A DNA stretch of 64,000 nt from Streptomyces luteolifulvus (GCF_008806595.1 NZ_VZRB01000002.1:310001-374000); one strand, 5' to 3'; shown: positions 1 through 9,527, counted from the stretch's first letter. Notes: generated from the sequence alone by a model not told the origin. Made by a program: numbers and translations.

Positions 1-597
1 GTGCTCCTGCTGGGCATGATGCTCGGCGAGATCGCGCCCGGCGGTGTCGGTTCCGGTCTCTACGGCATGCTGATCATGGCGATCATCGCGGTGTTCCTCG
101 CCGGGCTGATGGTCGGCCGCACGCCCGAGTACCTGGGCAAGAAGATCGGCACCCGCGAGATCAAGCTGGCCGCCTGCTACATCCTCATCACCCCCGCGCT
201 GGTGCTGATCGGCACCGCGGTGGCGCTGGCTCTGCCCGACGGCAAGGACGCCATGACCAACATCGGGGCACACGGCTTCTCCGAGGTCCTGTACGCCTAC
301 ACGTCGGCCTCGAACAACAACGGCTCCGCGTTCGCGGGATTCGGAGCCAACACCGAGTTCTTCAACACGACGCTGGGCCTGTGCATGGCCCTGGGCCGGT
401 TCCTGCCGATGGTGTTCGTGCTGGCACTGGCCGGCTCGCTCGCCGAGCAGAAGCCGATCCCCGACACCGCGGGCACGCTTCGTACGGAGAAGCCGTTGTT
501 CACCGGCCTCCTTGTAGGCGCCATCATGATCGTCACCGGTCTGACGTTCTTCCCGGCCCTCGCGCTGGGCCCGCTCGCCGAAGGGCTGGCGGCATGA
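1..597 (+). CDS. kdpA: KdpA, potassium-transporting ATPase K+-binding subunit, 3' part only
   Basis: This is the C-terminal 198 residues of KdpA, the membrane subunit that binds and conducts K+ in the KdpFABC pump. The frame is already open at base 1, so the true start lies before the window. The visible part has several hydrophobic segments and the family motif [11 protein letters not shown] at about residues 105-115, which belongs to the fourth pore loop of the selectivity filter. The stop overlaps the kdpB start in an ATGA junction, which points to translational coupling. The assignment is secure from this motif and from the kdpB and kdpC genes that follow. Confidence 0.96.
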   Translation: MLLLGMMLGEIAPGGVGSGLYGMLIMAIIAVFLAGLMVGRTPEYLGKKIGTREIKLAACYILITPALVLIGTAVALALPDGKDAMTNIGAHGFSEVLYAYTSASNNNGSAFAGFGANTEFFNTTLGLCMALGRFLPMVFVLALAGSLAEQKPIPDTAGTLRTEKPLFTGLLVGAIMIVTGLTFFPALALGPLAEGLAA

Positions 598-2732
598 CCA
601 TCAACACCAAGAAGCAAGAGGACCCGATGTCCACGGTTACCCCGACCCGGGCACCGCACCAGGACGTACCGACCGGGCACAAGCCCGCCGAGGGCCGCGT
701 CGGCGCGGGCCTGTTCGACCCCAGGCAACTCGTCAAGTCACTGCCCGACGCGTTCCGCAAGCTCGGCCCGCGGGTGATGGTCAAGTCCCCCGTGATGTTC
801 GTCGTGCTCATCGGCTCGGTGGTCACCACCGTGCTGGCGATCAAGACCCCGGGCGACTGGTTCGGCTGGGTCATCGCCGCCTGGCTGTGGCTGACCGTCG
901 TCTTCGCCAACCTGGCGGAAGCGGTGGCCGAGGGCCGCGGCAGGGCCCAGGCGGACACGCTGCGCAAGGCCAAGACCGACACCGTGGCGCGCCGACTCGT
1001 CGGGGACTCCGAAGAGCGCGTGCCCGGCACGGAGTTGAAGGTCGGCGACCTGGTCGTGTGCGAGGCCGACGACACCATCCCCGGCGACGGTGACGTCGTC
1101 GAGGGTGTCGCCTCCGTCGATGAGTCGGCGATCACTGGCGAGTCCGCGCCCGTCATCCGCGAGTCCGGCGGCGACCGCAGCGCCGTCACCGGCGGCACGA
1201 AGGTGCTCTCCGACCGGATCGTCATCAAGATCACGACCAAGCCGGGCGAGACCTTCATCGACCGGATGATCAACCTGGTCGAGGGCGCAGCACGGCAGAA
1301 GACGCCGAACGAGATCGCACTGAACATCCTGCTCGCCTCGCTCACCATCGTCTTCCTGCTTGCGGTCGTGACGCTGAAGCCGTTCGCCATCTACGCGGGC
1401 GCCGACAAGCAGACCTCCATGATCGTGCTCACCGCGCTGCTGGTCTGCCTGATCCCGACCACGATCGGCGCACTGCTCTCCGCGATCGGCATCGCGGGCA
1501 TGGACCGCCTGGTCCAGCGCAACGTACTCGCCATGTCCGGCCGCGCGGTCGAGGCCGCCGGTGACGTCTCGACGCTGCTGCTCGACAAGACCGGCACCAT
1601 CACGCTCGGCAACCGCCAAGCGGCCGAGTTCGTGCCGGTGCGCGGGACCACCGAGCCCGAGGTCGCGGACGCCGCCCAGCTGTCCTCGCTGGCCGACGAG
1701 ACGCCCGAGGGCCGCTCGATCGTCGTCCTGGCGAAGGAGAAGCACGGTCTGCGCGAGCGGCACCAGGGGGAGCTCGTCGGCGCCGAGTGGATCGCCTTCA
1801 CCGCCCAGACTCGTATGTCGGGTGTGGACGTCGACGGGCGCAAGGTCCGCAAAGGCGCGGCCGGTTCGGTCATCGCCTGGGTCCAGGAGCAGGGCGGCAC
1901 GGTTGCCGAGGACGCGGACACGACCGCCAACCGGATCTCCGAGGCGGGCGGTACGCCGCTGCTCGTCGCCGTCGAGGACGACCGGGGTGCCCGGATCCTG
2001 GGTGTCATCCACCTGAAGGACGTCGTCAAGGAGGGCATGCGCGAGCGGTTCGAGGAACTGCGCCGCATGGGCATCAAGACCGTCATGATCACCGGCGACA
2101 ACCCGCTGACCGCCAAGGCGATCGCCGAGGAGGCGGGCGTCGACGACTTCCTCGCGGAGGCGACTCCCGAGGACAAGATGGCCCTGATCAAGCGGGAACA
2201 GGCGGGCGGCAAGCTGGTCGCCATGACCGGTGACGGTACGAACGACGCGCCCGCGCTCGCGCAGGCCGACGTCGGCGTGGCGATGAACACCGGTACGTCG
2301 GCCGCCAAGGAGGCCGGCAACATGGTCGACCTCGACTCCAACCCGACCAAGCTCATCGAGATCGTCGAGATCGGCAAGCAACTCCTCATCACCCGGGGCG
2401 CGTTGACGACGTTCTCCATCGCCAACGACGTCGCGAAGTACTTCGCGATCATCCCGGCGATGTTCGCCGTCGCCTACCCGTCGCTGGACAAGCTCAACAT
2501 CATGGGCCTGGCCAGCCCGGAGTCGGCAATCCTCTCCGCGGTCATCTTCAACGCGCTGATCATCATCGTTCTGGTGCCGCTCGCCCTGCGCGGCGTGCAG
2601 TACCGGCCGATGAGCGCCGACCGGATGCTCCGGCGCAACCTCGGCATCTACGGCCTGGGCGGACTGATCGCCCCGTTCATCGGCATCAAGCTCATCGACC
2701 TGCTCATCTCGTTGATCCCCGGGATCGGGTGA
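594..2732 (+). CDS. kdpB: KdpB, potassium-transporting P-type ATPase catalytic subunit
   Basis: KdpB hydrolyses ATP to drive K+ uptake through KdpA. Visible P-type ATPase marks are TGES near residue 180 (actuator domain), DKTGT with the phosphorylated Asp at about residue 331, and TGDGTNDAP near residue 545 (hinge). Hydrophobic helices lie at both ends. The 712-residue length is close to the family norm. I chose the ATG at 594 because it overlaps the kdpA stop. An ATG at 627, with AAGAGGA a few bases before it, is a credible alternative start giving 701 residues. kdpC follows after 6 bases, so kdpA-B-C form one operon. Confidence 0.97.
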   Translation: MTINTKKQEDPMSTVTPTRAPHQDVPTGHKPAEGRVGAGLFDPRQLVKSLPDAFRKLGPRVMVKSPVMFVVLIGSVVTTVLAIKTPGDWFGWVIAAWLWLTVVFANLAEAVAEGRGRAQADTLRKAKTDTVARRLVGDSEERVPGTELKVGDLVVCEADDTIPGDGDVVEGVASVDESAITGESAPVIRESGGDRSAVTGGTKVLSDRIVIKITTKPGETFIDRMINLVEGAARQKTPNEIALNILLASLTIVFLLAVVTLKPFAIYAGADKQTSMIVLTALLVCLIPTTIGALLSAIGIAGMDRLVQRNVLAMSGRAVEAAGDVSTLLLDKTGTITLGNRQAAEFVPVRGTTEPEVADAAQLSSLADETPEGRSIVVLAKEKHGLRERHQGELVGAEWIAFTAQTRMSGVDVDGRKVRKGAAGSVIAWVQEQGGTVAEDADTTANRISEAGGTPLLVAVEDDRGARILGVIHLKDVVKEGMRERFEELRRMGIKTVMITGDNPLTAKAIAEEAGVDDFLAEATPEDKMALIKREQAGGKLVAMTGDGTNDAPALAQADVGVAMNTGTSAAKEAGNMVDLDSNPTKLIEIVEIGKQLLITRGALTTFSIANDVAKYFAIIPAMFAVAYPSLDKLNIMGLASPESAILSAVIFNALIIIVLVPLALRGVQYRPMSADRMLRRNLGIYGLGGLIAPFIGIKLIDLLISLIPGIG

Positions 2733-2738
2733 AGGACC

Positions 2739-3350
2739 ATGAACAACTCCGTGGCAAACACCGGACGCCTGGCATGGGCGGCGCTGCGCATGCTGCTCGT
2801 CCTCACCGTCGTGACCGGCGTCATCTACCCGCTCGTGGTCACCGGCATCGGCCAACTCGCCTTCCATGACAAGGCGAACGGCTCGATCGTCAAGGTCGAC
2901 GGCAAGGAGGTCGGCTCCAGGCTGATCGGCCAGCGCTGGAACATCAAGGGCACCGACAAGCCGGACCCGAAGTGGTTCCACGGGCGGCCGTCCAACAGCA
3001 ACTACGACGCGCTGGCCACCGGTTCCAGCCAGCTGAGCGCCGGCAACCCCGAGCTCGTGAAGATGGTGAAAGCGGCGAAGAAGCAGGTCGCCGAGTTCAA
3101 CGGCGTACCCGAGTCCGAGGTGCCCAAGGACGCGGTCACCGGCTCCGCCTCCGCCATCGACCCTGACATCTCCTCGGACTACGCGGACATCCAGGTCAAG
3201 CGGGTCGCCGAGGCGAACGGCCTGACAGTCGCCCAGGTCGAGAAGCTGGTCAAGGACCACACCGACGGCCGCGCTCTCGGCTTCATGGGCGAGCCGCGCG
3301 TCAACGTCCTCGAACTCAACATCGCGCTCAAGGAACTGGCCGACCGCTGA
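2739..3350 (+). CDS. kdpC: KdpC, potassium-transporting ATPase accessory subunit
   Basis: KdpC is the single-span subunit of the Kdp pump and is thought to aid assembly and nucleotide binding. The 203-residue product has one N-terminal membrane segment at about residues 12-32. The family sequence GRPSNSNYDALATGSSQL follows near residues 85-102, and a polar C-terminal domain ends with the GEPRVNVLELN motif. It begins 6 bases after kdpB, with GAAGGA as ribosome site, and closes the structural operon. A 118-base gap then separates it from kdpE. Confidence 0.96.
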   Translation: MNNSVANTGRLAWAALRMLLVLTVVTGVIYPLVVTGIGQLAFHDKANGSIVKVDGKEVGSRLIGQRWNIKGTDKPDPKWFHGRPSNSNYDALATGSSQLSAGNPELVKMVKAAKKQVAEFNGVPESEVPKDAVTGSASAIDPDISSDYADIQVKRVAEANGLTVAQVEKLVKDHTDGRALGFMGEPRVNVLELNIALKELADR

Positions 3351-3468
3351 TGCCGTTAGCAGCAGGGACAGCGGCCGGGAGTCGGCGGACCGGAACATCT
3401 GGCCCCACCGGCTCCCGCCGCCGCCCTGACGGCCCCGACCCCACCGACGACAGGAAGGCCGCACACCG

Positions 3469-4152
3469 ATGACCCGGGTGCTGGTGGTGGAGGACGATCC
3501 ACAGCTCGTACGAGCCCTCGTGATCAACATGCAGGCACGCCAGTACGGAGTGGATGCCGCGCCGGACGGCGCCACCGCGCTCCGACCGGCCGCCGCCCGC
3601 CAGCCGGACGTGGTGGTGCTCGACTTGGGCCTGCCCGACATGGACGGCGTCGAGGTGATCAAGGCGCTGCGCGGCTGGACCCGGGTGCCCGTGCTGGTCC
3701 TGTCCGCCCGGACGGCGTCCGACGAGAAGGTCGCCGCCCTCGACGCGGGCGCCGACGACTACATCACCAAGCCGTTCAGCATGAACGAGCTGCTGGCCCG
3801 GCTGCGGGCCGCCGTCCGCCGTACCGAAGCTCTGCCGATGGCACCCGAGACGACCATGGTCACGACGAGCGATTTCACCATCGACCTGCTGGCCAAGAAG
3901 GCCACCAGAGGCGGCCGCGACATCCGGCTCACCCCAACCGAGTGGCACCTGCTGGAGATCCTGGTCTGCAACCCCGGCCGCCTGGTCACCCAGAAGCAAC
4001 TCCTCCAGGAGGTCTGGGGGGCAACCTACAGCGACAAGACCAACCATCTTCGGATCTATATGGCCCAGTTGAGACGAAAACTCGAAACGGACCCCTCCCA
4101 CCCCCGCTACCTCATCACCGAGCCGGGCATGGGCTACCGCTTCGAGTCATGA
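3469..4152 (+). CDS. kdpE: KdpE, OmpR-family response regulator
   Basis: This 227-residue regulator has a receiver domain with acidic residues EDD at positions 8-10, the phospho-acceptor Asp at about D52 (VVVLDLGLPDMDG) and the conserved Lys at about K99. The C-terminal winged helix ends LRRKLE...GYRFES, as in OmpR/PhoB proteins. It matches KdpE, which activates kdp transcription at low K+ or turgor. AGGAAGG lies about 12 bases before the ATG. Its partner kinase KdpD usually sits next to it; here the only intact kdpD starts at 9854, 5.7 kb downstream, beyond unrelated genes and a second, degraded kdpE fragment. Confidence 0.95.
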   Translation: MTRVLVVEDDPQLVRALVINMQARQYGVDAAPDGATALRPAAARQPDVVVLDLGLPDMDGVEVIKALRGWTRVPVLVLSARTASDEKVAALDAGADDYITKPFSMNELLARLRAAVRRTEALPMAPETTMVTTSDFTIDLLAKKATRGGRDIRLTPTEWHLLEILVCNPGRLVTQKQLLQEVWGATYSDKTNHLRIYMAQLRRKLETDPSHPRYLITEPGMGYRFES

Positions 4153-4172
4153 CCCGCTCTCGATCCTCCTGA

Positions 4173-4553
4173 CCACACACGATTGCCTGCCTGGTTCAGG
4201 CCGGTGCCTCGCCGTATGCCGTGGTGGACCAGGTCCGGCAGCAACTCGTCGAGATCCTTGGCCTGCGCGCCTGCCGCTTCGAACACGGCACGCTGCTCGG
4301 CCGGCACCCCCGCCTGGAGCAGGACGGCTCGCTGACCGTCGGGCGCGCCAACTGGGACCTGGACAAGGACAGCTGGCCCGGCGAGGAGATCGAGCTGCGC
4401 GCCTCGGTGGGCGGCCGTTACCTCGGCCGGTTCATGCTCCTGCCGGAACCCGGCGCCGTACCACCGCCTCTTCAGGCACGCCTGGTGGCCGTAAGCCTCG
4501 CCGACCACGTCGGTGCCGCACTCGACACCGCAGGGCCGGTACTCGACCGCTGA
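4173..4553 (+). pseudogene. Remnant of a DUF4118/GAF-type sensor protein
   Basis: An open frame of 127 codons runs from just after a stop at 4170 to a stop at 4551. Its first good start is only a GTG at 4221. The product (QQLVEILGLRACRFEHGTLL, then LEQDGSLTVG, then RFMLLPEPG) resembles the soluble GAF-like C-terminal part of Streptomyces DUF4118 membrane proteins, which share membrane segments with KdpD. The hydrophobic N-terminal part expected in that family is absent, and kdpE ends only 21 bases upstream. I infer a 5'-deleted gene. A functional 110-residue cytoplasmic protein from 4221 cannot be excluded. Confidence 0.5.
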
Positions 4554-4618
4554 GCGGGGTCCATCACCCTCACCAGCGGCTTCACCCTTACCAACGAGGG
4601 GCCCCGGACCCGGCCGAC

Positions 4619-5935
4619 TCATGTCGCCTTCGCACCCACACCTCCGACCAGGGCTGTGAAGTAGTCACGGTCCCTCCGGTCATTGAGGTTCACCTCCTCG
4701 TACTCGTGCCGGGGCCAAAGGGGGCGGCCGTCGATCCATGGGACGACGGTGGGCCCGGCGTCGAGCCAGCCGTGCAGATCGACCGTGCCTACCGCTGGGG
4801 GTATACCGCGTCTCGGATGCCTGGGCGTGCCTGGCGGGTTGACTTCCATGGCGGCTTCCGGCAGATCCTCCGGACCTCCGTGGACGGCAAAGAGGACCAG
4901 GACCAGTCCGTCGTCGAGGCCGGGCAACAACACGTAGCGTTTGGGCACGGGAAGGGGCGCCCGAGCGGCCTGCACCAAGCCTTTCACCGCGGGCATCCCC
5001 TGAGTAATCATCCGGCGGCCGAACCGGAGTGCGTTGATGCCGGACAGGGCCGCGAGGATCAGCGGCACCAGGATGTCCTGGTCCTTCGCCAGGAGCCACC
5101 ATGTCAGCACCATCGCGATGGCGAAAGCAGCGTTGACCACGGCTGGCCAGACGTACGAGATCTCCAGCAGGGCCGGCACGCGCCACCAGGGCACGGCACG
5201 GATGTCGGGTTCGCGGCGCGGAGCGGTTCCGTCCTCGTCCTCGATCGCCTGTCGGCGGGCCGCTTCGGCCATGGCCGCGTACGACAGGTCCGGCTCCCGG
5301 CCCTCGATGGGGTGGTCGTCCACGCCGGCCTGCGGCTGCCGGGGCTGCGGCCTGTTCAGGAGCCCCTGTCGTTCCGCCGTCAACACGTCCTTGCGGCGGG
5401 TCCGCTCGGTTCGGGGACGGCGTGCCCACAGCAGGTGCTCGCCGCCGGGCTGCGCGAGCACACCGCCGGTGCGCGCGTCGCCGCACCACCACAGCACGCC
5501 TCCGGGGTCGGGGTTGGCCAGGTGGTATCGCGGCTGCAGCGTCCGGACCGACAGCGGGATCACGTCACCCGTCTGCGGGTGGCGCAATACCGTACGGGGT
5601 TTACCCTGGGATGAAATGGCCACAGCGGAGCAGGCGATCCACGGGTGGGTGGACAAGGACCGCCGCATGCGGCGGTAGTTGACGAGGGCCGCCACGCCGA
5701 CGATGGCGGTGACCGGGCCGCCTCCGACGCAGAAGACGGCGATGTCGTTCAGCCAGCCGATTCCGGCTTCGTCGGCCGGCGGACCGACCATCAACCCAAC
5801 CACGACGGCCCCGAGGCCGCCCCCGAGCCAGGCCCAAGCGCGCCGACGGAACCCGGCAAGAGCGAACGCCGTCCCGGGATACGCGATCCCGGTCGCCGTG
5901 TCCGTCCCTGAGCGTGACTTGCGCAGTGCGGTCAC
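4619..5935 (-). CDS. Hypothetical membrane protein, 438 residues
   Basis: I do not recognise this family. The GTG start at 5935 is preferred because GGAGAAG lies a few bases before it; the frame is open further upstream without a better signal. The product has two hydrophobic segments near residues 30-75 and two more around residues 265-320. Between them is a polar section rich in Arg, with many Pro, and a hydrophilic tail follows. The layout of paired helices around a cytosolic domain is common in actinobacterial proteins of unknown function. It is probably the last gene of the leftward group starting at 8519, after the small membrane protein at 6012-6374. Confidence 0.7.
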   Translation of the reverse strand: MTALRKSRSGTDTATGIAYPGTAFALAGFRRRAWAWLGGGLGAVVVGLMVGPPADEAGIGWLNDIAVFCVGGGPVTAIVGVAALVNYRRMRRSLSTHPWIACSAVAISSQGKPRTVLRHPQTGDVIPLSVRTLQPRYHLANPDPGGVLWWCGDARTGGVLAQPGGEHLLWARRPRTERTRRKDVLTAERQGLLNRPQPRQPQAGVDDHPIEGREPDLSYAAMAEAARRQAIEDEDGTAPRREPDIRAVPWWRVPALLEISYVWPAVVNAAFAIAMVLTWWLLAKDQDILVPLILAALSGINALRFGRRMITQGMPAVKGLVQAARAPLPVPKRYVLLPGLDDGLVLVLFAVHGGPEDLPEAAMEVNPPGTPRHPRRGIPPAVGTVDLHGWLDAGPTVVPWIDGRPLWPRHEYEEVNLNDRRDRDYFTALVGGVGAKAT

Positions 5936-6011
5936 TGCTTCTCCATCTGGTCTGTGATCCGCCCAACGGCCTGGGCGATGTGCGTCGTCCGATGCCGGAC
6001 CCGATCCGGGC

Positions 6012-6374
6012 TCACCACCGCCGCCCACCGGCGGTGCTGGGCATCTCATCAAGTTCCTTCGGTTGAAGAGCCCTTCGGTAGAACCACTCCCCCAGCTGCG
6101 AGCCGCCCATCAGTCCCGCCGCGAACATCAAGAATCCGACCTGCACGATGAACCCGAGAAACGCGGCGTCCTCGGTGTCCAAGCCACTCCACCGCAGCAG
6201 CGGAACGACCAGACCGCCGACCCAGATGACCAGCAGAGCGACGCCCCGTACGCGTATGCCCCACGGAGTGGTCCGGCGCCGGACCCACTTGGGCGCCCGG
6301 CCGCGCAATGAGGCGATCGCCAGGGGCAGGGCGAACGCCGACCAGCCGATCGGCCAAAGCCACAGGAACACCAC
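6012..6374 (-). CDS. Small membrane protein, 120 residues
   Basis: This is a hypothetical protein with three predicted membrane segments: about residues 3-22, 43-62 and 73-92. A basic stretch (RGRAPKWVRRR) lies between the first two and a polar tail follows. The GTG start at 6374 directly follows another GTG, so the exact start is uncertain by a codon or two. It sits 76 bases before the next leftward gene and 90 bases after the flotillin gene, so it probably shares their transcript. No function can be assigned from sequence. Confidence 0.65.
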   Translation of the reverse strand: MVFLWLWPIGWSAFALPLAIASLRGRAPKWVRRRTTPWGIRVRGVALLVIWVGGLVVPLLRWSGLDTEDAAFLGFIVQVGFLMFAAGLMGGSQLGEWFYRRALQPKELDEMPSTAGGRRW

Positions 6375-6464
6375 TCACACTCCACTTCCGGGAAACCACC
6401 CAGCGAGCACAAGCCCGGGCAGCTCAAGGGCCGCCCTGGCTCGCTCCGCTGATCAGTACCTATG

Positions 6465-7898
6465 TCAGCCGGTGATCTCGACCTTCCCGTTGGCCTCGGC
6501 GGGTGCCGTGGTCGCGGGCTGCGCGCCATCAGCGCGCTGGGTGATGCCCTTCAGCAGCTCGGCGAGGTCGACTCCCGTCGTGGAGCTGAGAAGTTCGACG
6601 CCCTGGGCGACGTTGTCGGCGACCGTACGGGAGAGCTGGCTGGCCCCGTCGGTGGAGATCACCGTCATCTTGTCCACCGCGCTGAGCGGCTCGGACGCCT
6701 TGGCGACCACCTGCGGCAGCACCTCGACCAGCATCTGCAGCACGGCCGCGTCGCCGTACTGCGCGAAGGCGTCGGCCTTCTTCTGCATGGCCTCGGCCTC
6801 GGCGGCACCCTTGGCTCCGATCGCGGCGGCCTCCGCCTCACCCTCGATGCGGACCGCTTCGGCGAGGGCGGCACGCTGCGCCTTCTCGCCCTCACCGGTC
6901 AGCCGGGCCCGCTCGGCGGCCGCCTCGGCCTCCTTGACCAGCGCGATGCGGCGGGCCTCGGCCTCCTGCTCGGCCTGGTAGCGGGCGGCGTCGGCGGGCT
7001 TGCGGACCTTGGTGTCCAACTCGCGGTCGGTCAGCGCGGCCTGGCGTTCGGCAACCTTCTCCTGCTCGGCCAAAACCTCCTGGTTCCGCGCCGCCTCGGC
7101 CAGCGGACCCGCGGCCGCGGCACGCGCCGCCGCCTCGTCGGTCTCGGCCTTGATCTCCGCCTGCTTCAGCGCGAACGTCCGCTGGGCGATCGCGATCTCC
7201 TCCTCGGCCTTCAGCCGCGCCTGCTCGGCGGCACGGCGGGCGACGGCCTCGGCGATGTCCGCCTCCTGCTTGGCGCGGGCGGCCTCCGGGCGGCCGAGGT
7301 CCTCCAGGTAGGAGCCTTCGGTGGTGATGTCCTGGATCTGGAAGGCGTCCAGGACGAGGCCCTGCCCGGACAGGCTCGCTTCCGCCTCCTCGGCGACCTG
7401 GCCGGCGAACGCGGCCCGGTCGCGGATGATGTCCTCCACCGACATCCGGCCGACGATGGCGCGCAGCGCGCCCGACAGCACCTCCTGGGTGAAGCCGACG
7501 ATGCCGTCCTGCTGCATCAGGAACCGCTGAGCCGCCGCGCGGATCGAGTCCTCCGTGCCGCCGACCTTGACGATCGCGACCCCCTCCAGGTGGGCCTTGA
7601 CGCCCCGCAGCGTGACCGCGCCGCGCACCGCGACCGGGATGTGCCGCGAGGACAGGTCGAGGGTGAACTTCTGCTGCACAAACGGCACGACGAACACGCC
7701 GCCGCCGACCACGACCTTCTGCCCACTGTTGTCAGTGAACACGCGGCCCGTCTCGGGATCGGTGGCCTTCTTTCCCCGCCGCCCGGTGACGATGAACGCC
7801 TCGCTCGGACCCGCCACCTTGTAGCGGGTGATCACGACAAGACCGAGTAGGACAAGGAGTACGACGACTCCGATCACAGCGATGACAACTGGGCTCAT
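6465..7898 (-). CDS. Flotillin-like SPFH-domain membrane protein
   Basis: The 477-residue product starts with one membrane anchor (about residues 2-25), followed by an SPFH/band-7 domain. A long coiled-coil section rich in Ala, Glu, Arg and Lys (about residues 215-400) follows, with the EAEAxxxA repeats typical of flotillins. Such proteins oligomerise on the inner membrane face and organise membrane domains. The ATG at 7898 was chosen over the open frame to 7964 because GAGGGGGGA precedes it. The upstream gene encodes an NfeD-like protein, the usual flotillin partner, which supports the call and suggests a two-gene unit. Confidence 0.9.
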   Translation of the reverse strand: MSPVVIAVIGVVVLLVLLGLVVITRYKVAGPSEAFIVTGRRGKKATDPETGRVFTDNSGQKVVVGGGVFVVPFVQQKFTLDLSSRHIPVAVRGAVTLRGVKAHLEGVAIVKVGGTEDSIRAAAQRFLMQQDGIVGFTQEVLSGALRAIVGRMSVEDIIRDRAAFAGQVAEEAEASLSGQGLVLDAFQIQDITTEGSYLEDLGRPEAARAKQEADIAEAVARRAAEQARLKAEEEIAIAQRTFALKQAEIKAETDEAAARAAAAGPLAEAARNQEVLAEQEKVAERQAALTDRELDTKVRKPADAARYQAEQEAEARRIALVKEAEAAAERARLTGEGEKAQRAALAEAVRIEGEAEAAAIGAKGAAEAEAMQKKADAFAQYGDAAVLQMLVEVLPQVVAKASEPLSAVDKMTVISTDGASQLSRTVADNVAQGVELLSSTTGVDLAELLKGITQRADGAQPATTAPAEANGKVEITG

Positions 7899-8003
7899 GA
7901 CGAATCCCCCCTCAGCCCTCCCAGGGGACGGCAGATCGATGGGTACAGGTGGACGAAAAGACACCGTCGGCTCCGTGCCGGGTGTGTACAGCAGAGCGGT
8001 CGG

Positions 8004-8519
8004 TCAGCGTTCCACCAGGCGTACGGAGACCGATGTCTGCGACAGCGTCTCCTCCACCCAGATCTCGGCGCCTCGCGCCACCGGGGCGGAACTCTTCGCC
8101 GCGAGCTTCACGGGTTGTCCGGCCAGGTGGACCAGTACCTCGCCGTAGCCGCCTGCCGGGATGGCTGTGACGACGGAGCCGGAAGCACCGATCAGGTCGT
8201 CGTCGCGCGGGGCGGCGCCGGACCGGTCGCTCATCAGGGCACGGCTGAGTCGATACGCGAGCCAGCCTGTGCCGACTCCGACGGGCACGCCGATCGCGGT
8301 GGCGCCGACGGCACCCATCCCGGTGGCGCCCATGGCGATCGCGCCGGAGAAGCCGAGCATGGAGACGAACCCGGCGATGACCGGAAGCGACAGCCAGCCG
8401 TCGAACAGGCCGTCCAGCACGTCGACACCGTCGAAGAGTCCCTCAAGGATGCCGTCGAAGACGAGTGACAGCACGAGGAGTACGACCCCCGCGATGCCCA
8501 GACCGAGAAACCAGGCCAT
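8004..8519 (-). CDS. NfeD-like membrane protein, flotillin partner
   Basis: The 171-residue product has N-terminal hydrophobic segments (about residues 3-22 and 44-90, rich in Gly and Ala). A short beta-rich C-terminal domain of about 65 residues follows (LIGASGSVVTAIPAGGYGEV...), resembling the OB-fold of NfeD proteins. In this family the OB domain is thought to bind or support the neighbouring SPFH protein. The gene lies 105 bases before the flotillin gene on the same strand. The long middle hydrophobic part and short length fit the YuaF/NfeD2 type without a serine protease domain. Confidence 0.75.
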   Translation of the reverse strand: MAWFLGLGIAGVVLLVLSLVFDGILEGLFDGVDVLDGLFDGWLSLPVIAGFVSMLGFSGAIAMGATGMGAVGATAIGVPVGVGTGWLAYRLSRALMSDRSGAAPRDDDLIGASGSVVTAIPAGGYGEVLVHLAGQPVKLAAKSSAPVARGAEIWVEETLSQTSVSVRLVER

Positions 8520-8638
8520 CCGCGGTCACCGCCTCTCCTCGACGCCTTCGTGCTGGTTGACCGCATGTTCGCATGTGGACAAGTGCAAGCACATTGCCTT
8601 GTTCCGGCAGTCTTTACACGGCTTTGATGCCGTGCTCT

Positions 8639-9099
8639 TCACATCCCGTCCGACAGAACACACTCAGGTTCGAGGCGAAGTGCATGGCGTTGGACGATTC
8701 GGGAGATGTCACGTGCGGGGATGATGCCCACCAGGCGCCGCCCGTCGATGACGAGGATGCGCATGCCACTGCCCGGGGAGAGCTTTTCGAGCACGTCTTC
8801 CTTGCCCATCTCGGTCATCCCGCCCAACGCCCACAGCGTGATGCTCTGGACCGGGATGCCTTTCGCCGGGCCACGATCGCGTGCGCGGCCTCATGAGCCA
8901 GCAGACTCCCGAGCAGCAACAGAGCCCCGGCCAGGCCGGCGACCGTGCAGGCGGCGTTCGACTGGTCCGGAACCCTGGCGGGGAGCGTCCGGCTGCCCAG
9001 GCTGTACCCGAACAGCACCACGAGCAGGGGCACGGTCCAGTGGAGGCGCAGCGGCACCCCGAGCAGGCGTCCCATCCGTACCGAGCTGTTCATCACCAT
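8639..9099 (-). pseudogene. Broken M50 site-2 protease with CBS domain
   Basis: The first frame (9099 down) begins like a Streptomyces site-2 metalloprotease: two hydrophobic segments and the zinc motif HEAAH at residues 69-73. After about residue 80 it runs into nonsense and stops. In another frame the expected continuation appears (KGIPVQSITLWALGGMTEMG), then jumps directly into the end of a CBS domain (RILVIDGRRLVGIIPARDIS). So there is a frameshift near 8875 and an internal deletion of the remaining membrane helices and most of the CBS region. Both lesions are visible directly. Loss of the second half of the active site means it cannot be a working protease. Confidence 0.8.
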
Positions 9100-9443
9100 C
9101 TCCTGCGGACGGTGTGGGTCCCCCTACTGACAGTGTCTCCCGTACCGGGGTCCCGGACGCCGGGCATGGATGATTGCGGCCGACAGCGAGGCTCTTCGGC
9201 GGTCGGGGCGTCTCGGGCGAGGTGTCGCTCCATCTGAACTGCGGCGGAGCCGTCGGTACTGCGCGAAACACACCGGGTGGCGCAGAACCCTCCGGGCTGC
9301 TGCAAGTCGGGCGCGGCCGCGTTAGGAAAGCGTCAAGGAAGTGGCCAGGGGCGTAAGAGCCGTGTCAACAGCGGGCTAATCGGCGTTGCGGCGGGGTTAC
9401 TTCTAGAGGTCTGTTCCTTCCGAATCTCGTCTAGGAGCTCGCG
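9100..9443 (+). other. Intergenic region before the second kdp locus
   Basis: No convincing gene was found in these 344 bases. They separate the broken protease gene (leftward) from the rightward kdpF locus, so they should hold the promoters of both. The last 130 bases are less GC-rich than their surroundings and contain the tandem repeats listed separately. AGGAG at 9433-9437 is the ribosome site of the first small gene. Confidence 0.6.
9319..9340 (+). promoter_or_regulatory. Tandem 11-base direct repeats, candidate KdpE site
   Basis: GCGTTAGGAAA (9319-9329) is followed at once by GCGTCAAGGAA (9330-9340), 8 of 11 positions identical. OmpR-family regulators such as KdpE bind direct repeats spaced by about one helical turn, and this pair lies 104 bases before the first gene of the kdpF locus. 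That it is a KdpE operator is inference from position and geometry. Confidence 0.4.
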
Positions 9444-9527
9444 ATGGCCGATGTGGCCTTCGTATGCGCCACGGTCGCGGTGTTCGCGCTGGCGGCTCTC
9501 ATCGCCCGGGGGGTGGGTCGGCTGTGA
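9444..9527 (+). CDS. 27-residue single-span membrane peptide before kdpF
   Basis: A short gene encodes a peptide that is hydrophobic throughout (MADVAFVCATVAVFALAAL...) and ends with basic residues, as a one-helix membrane protein would. AGGAG at 9433-9437 is correctly placed before the ATG. The stop overlaps the kdpF start (GTGA), the arrangement seen for coupled small subunits. From memory, similar short reading frames precede kdpF in actinobacterial kdp operons, though I know of no assigned function. It may be an extra small Kdp subunit or simply a coupling peptide. Confidence 0.65.
   Translation: MADVAFVCATVAVFALAALIARGVGRL

Noticed and set aside
738..3662. Very long leftward open frame of 974 codons opposite kdpB and kdpC
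   Set aside because: It is antisense to well-supported kdp genes and its translation is rich in Arg, Asp, Gly and Val without domain features, as expected for shadows of high-GC genes.
8560..8600. Repeated GCATGT motifs (GCATGTTCGCATGTGG) upstream of the NfeD-like gene as a regulator site
   Set aside because: The repeats are short and irregular and match no operator I can name with confidence.
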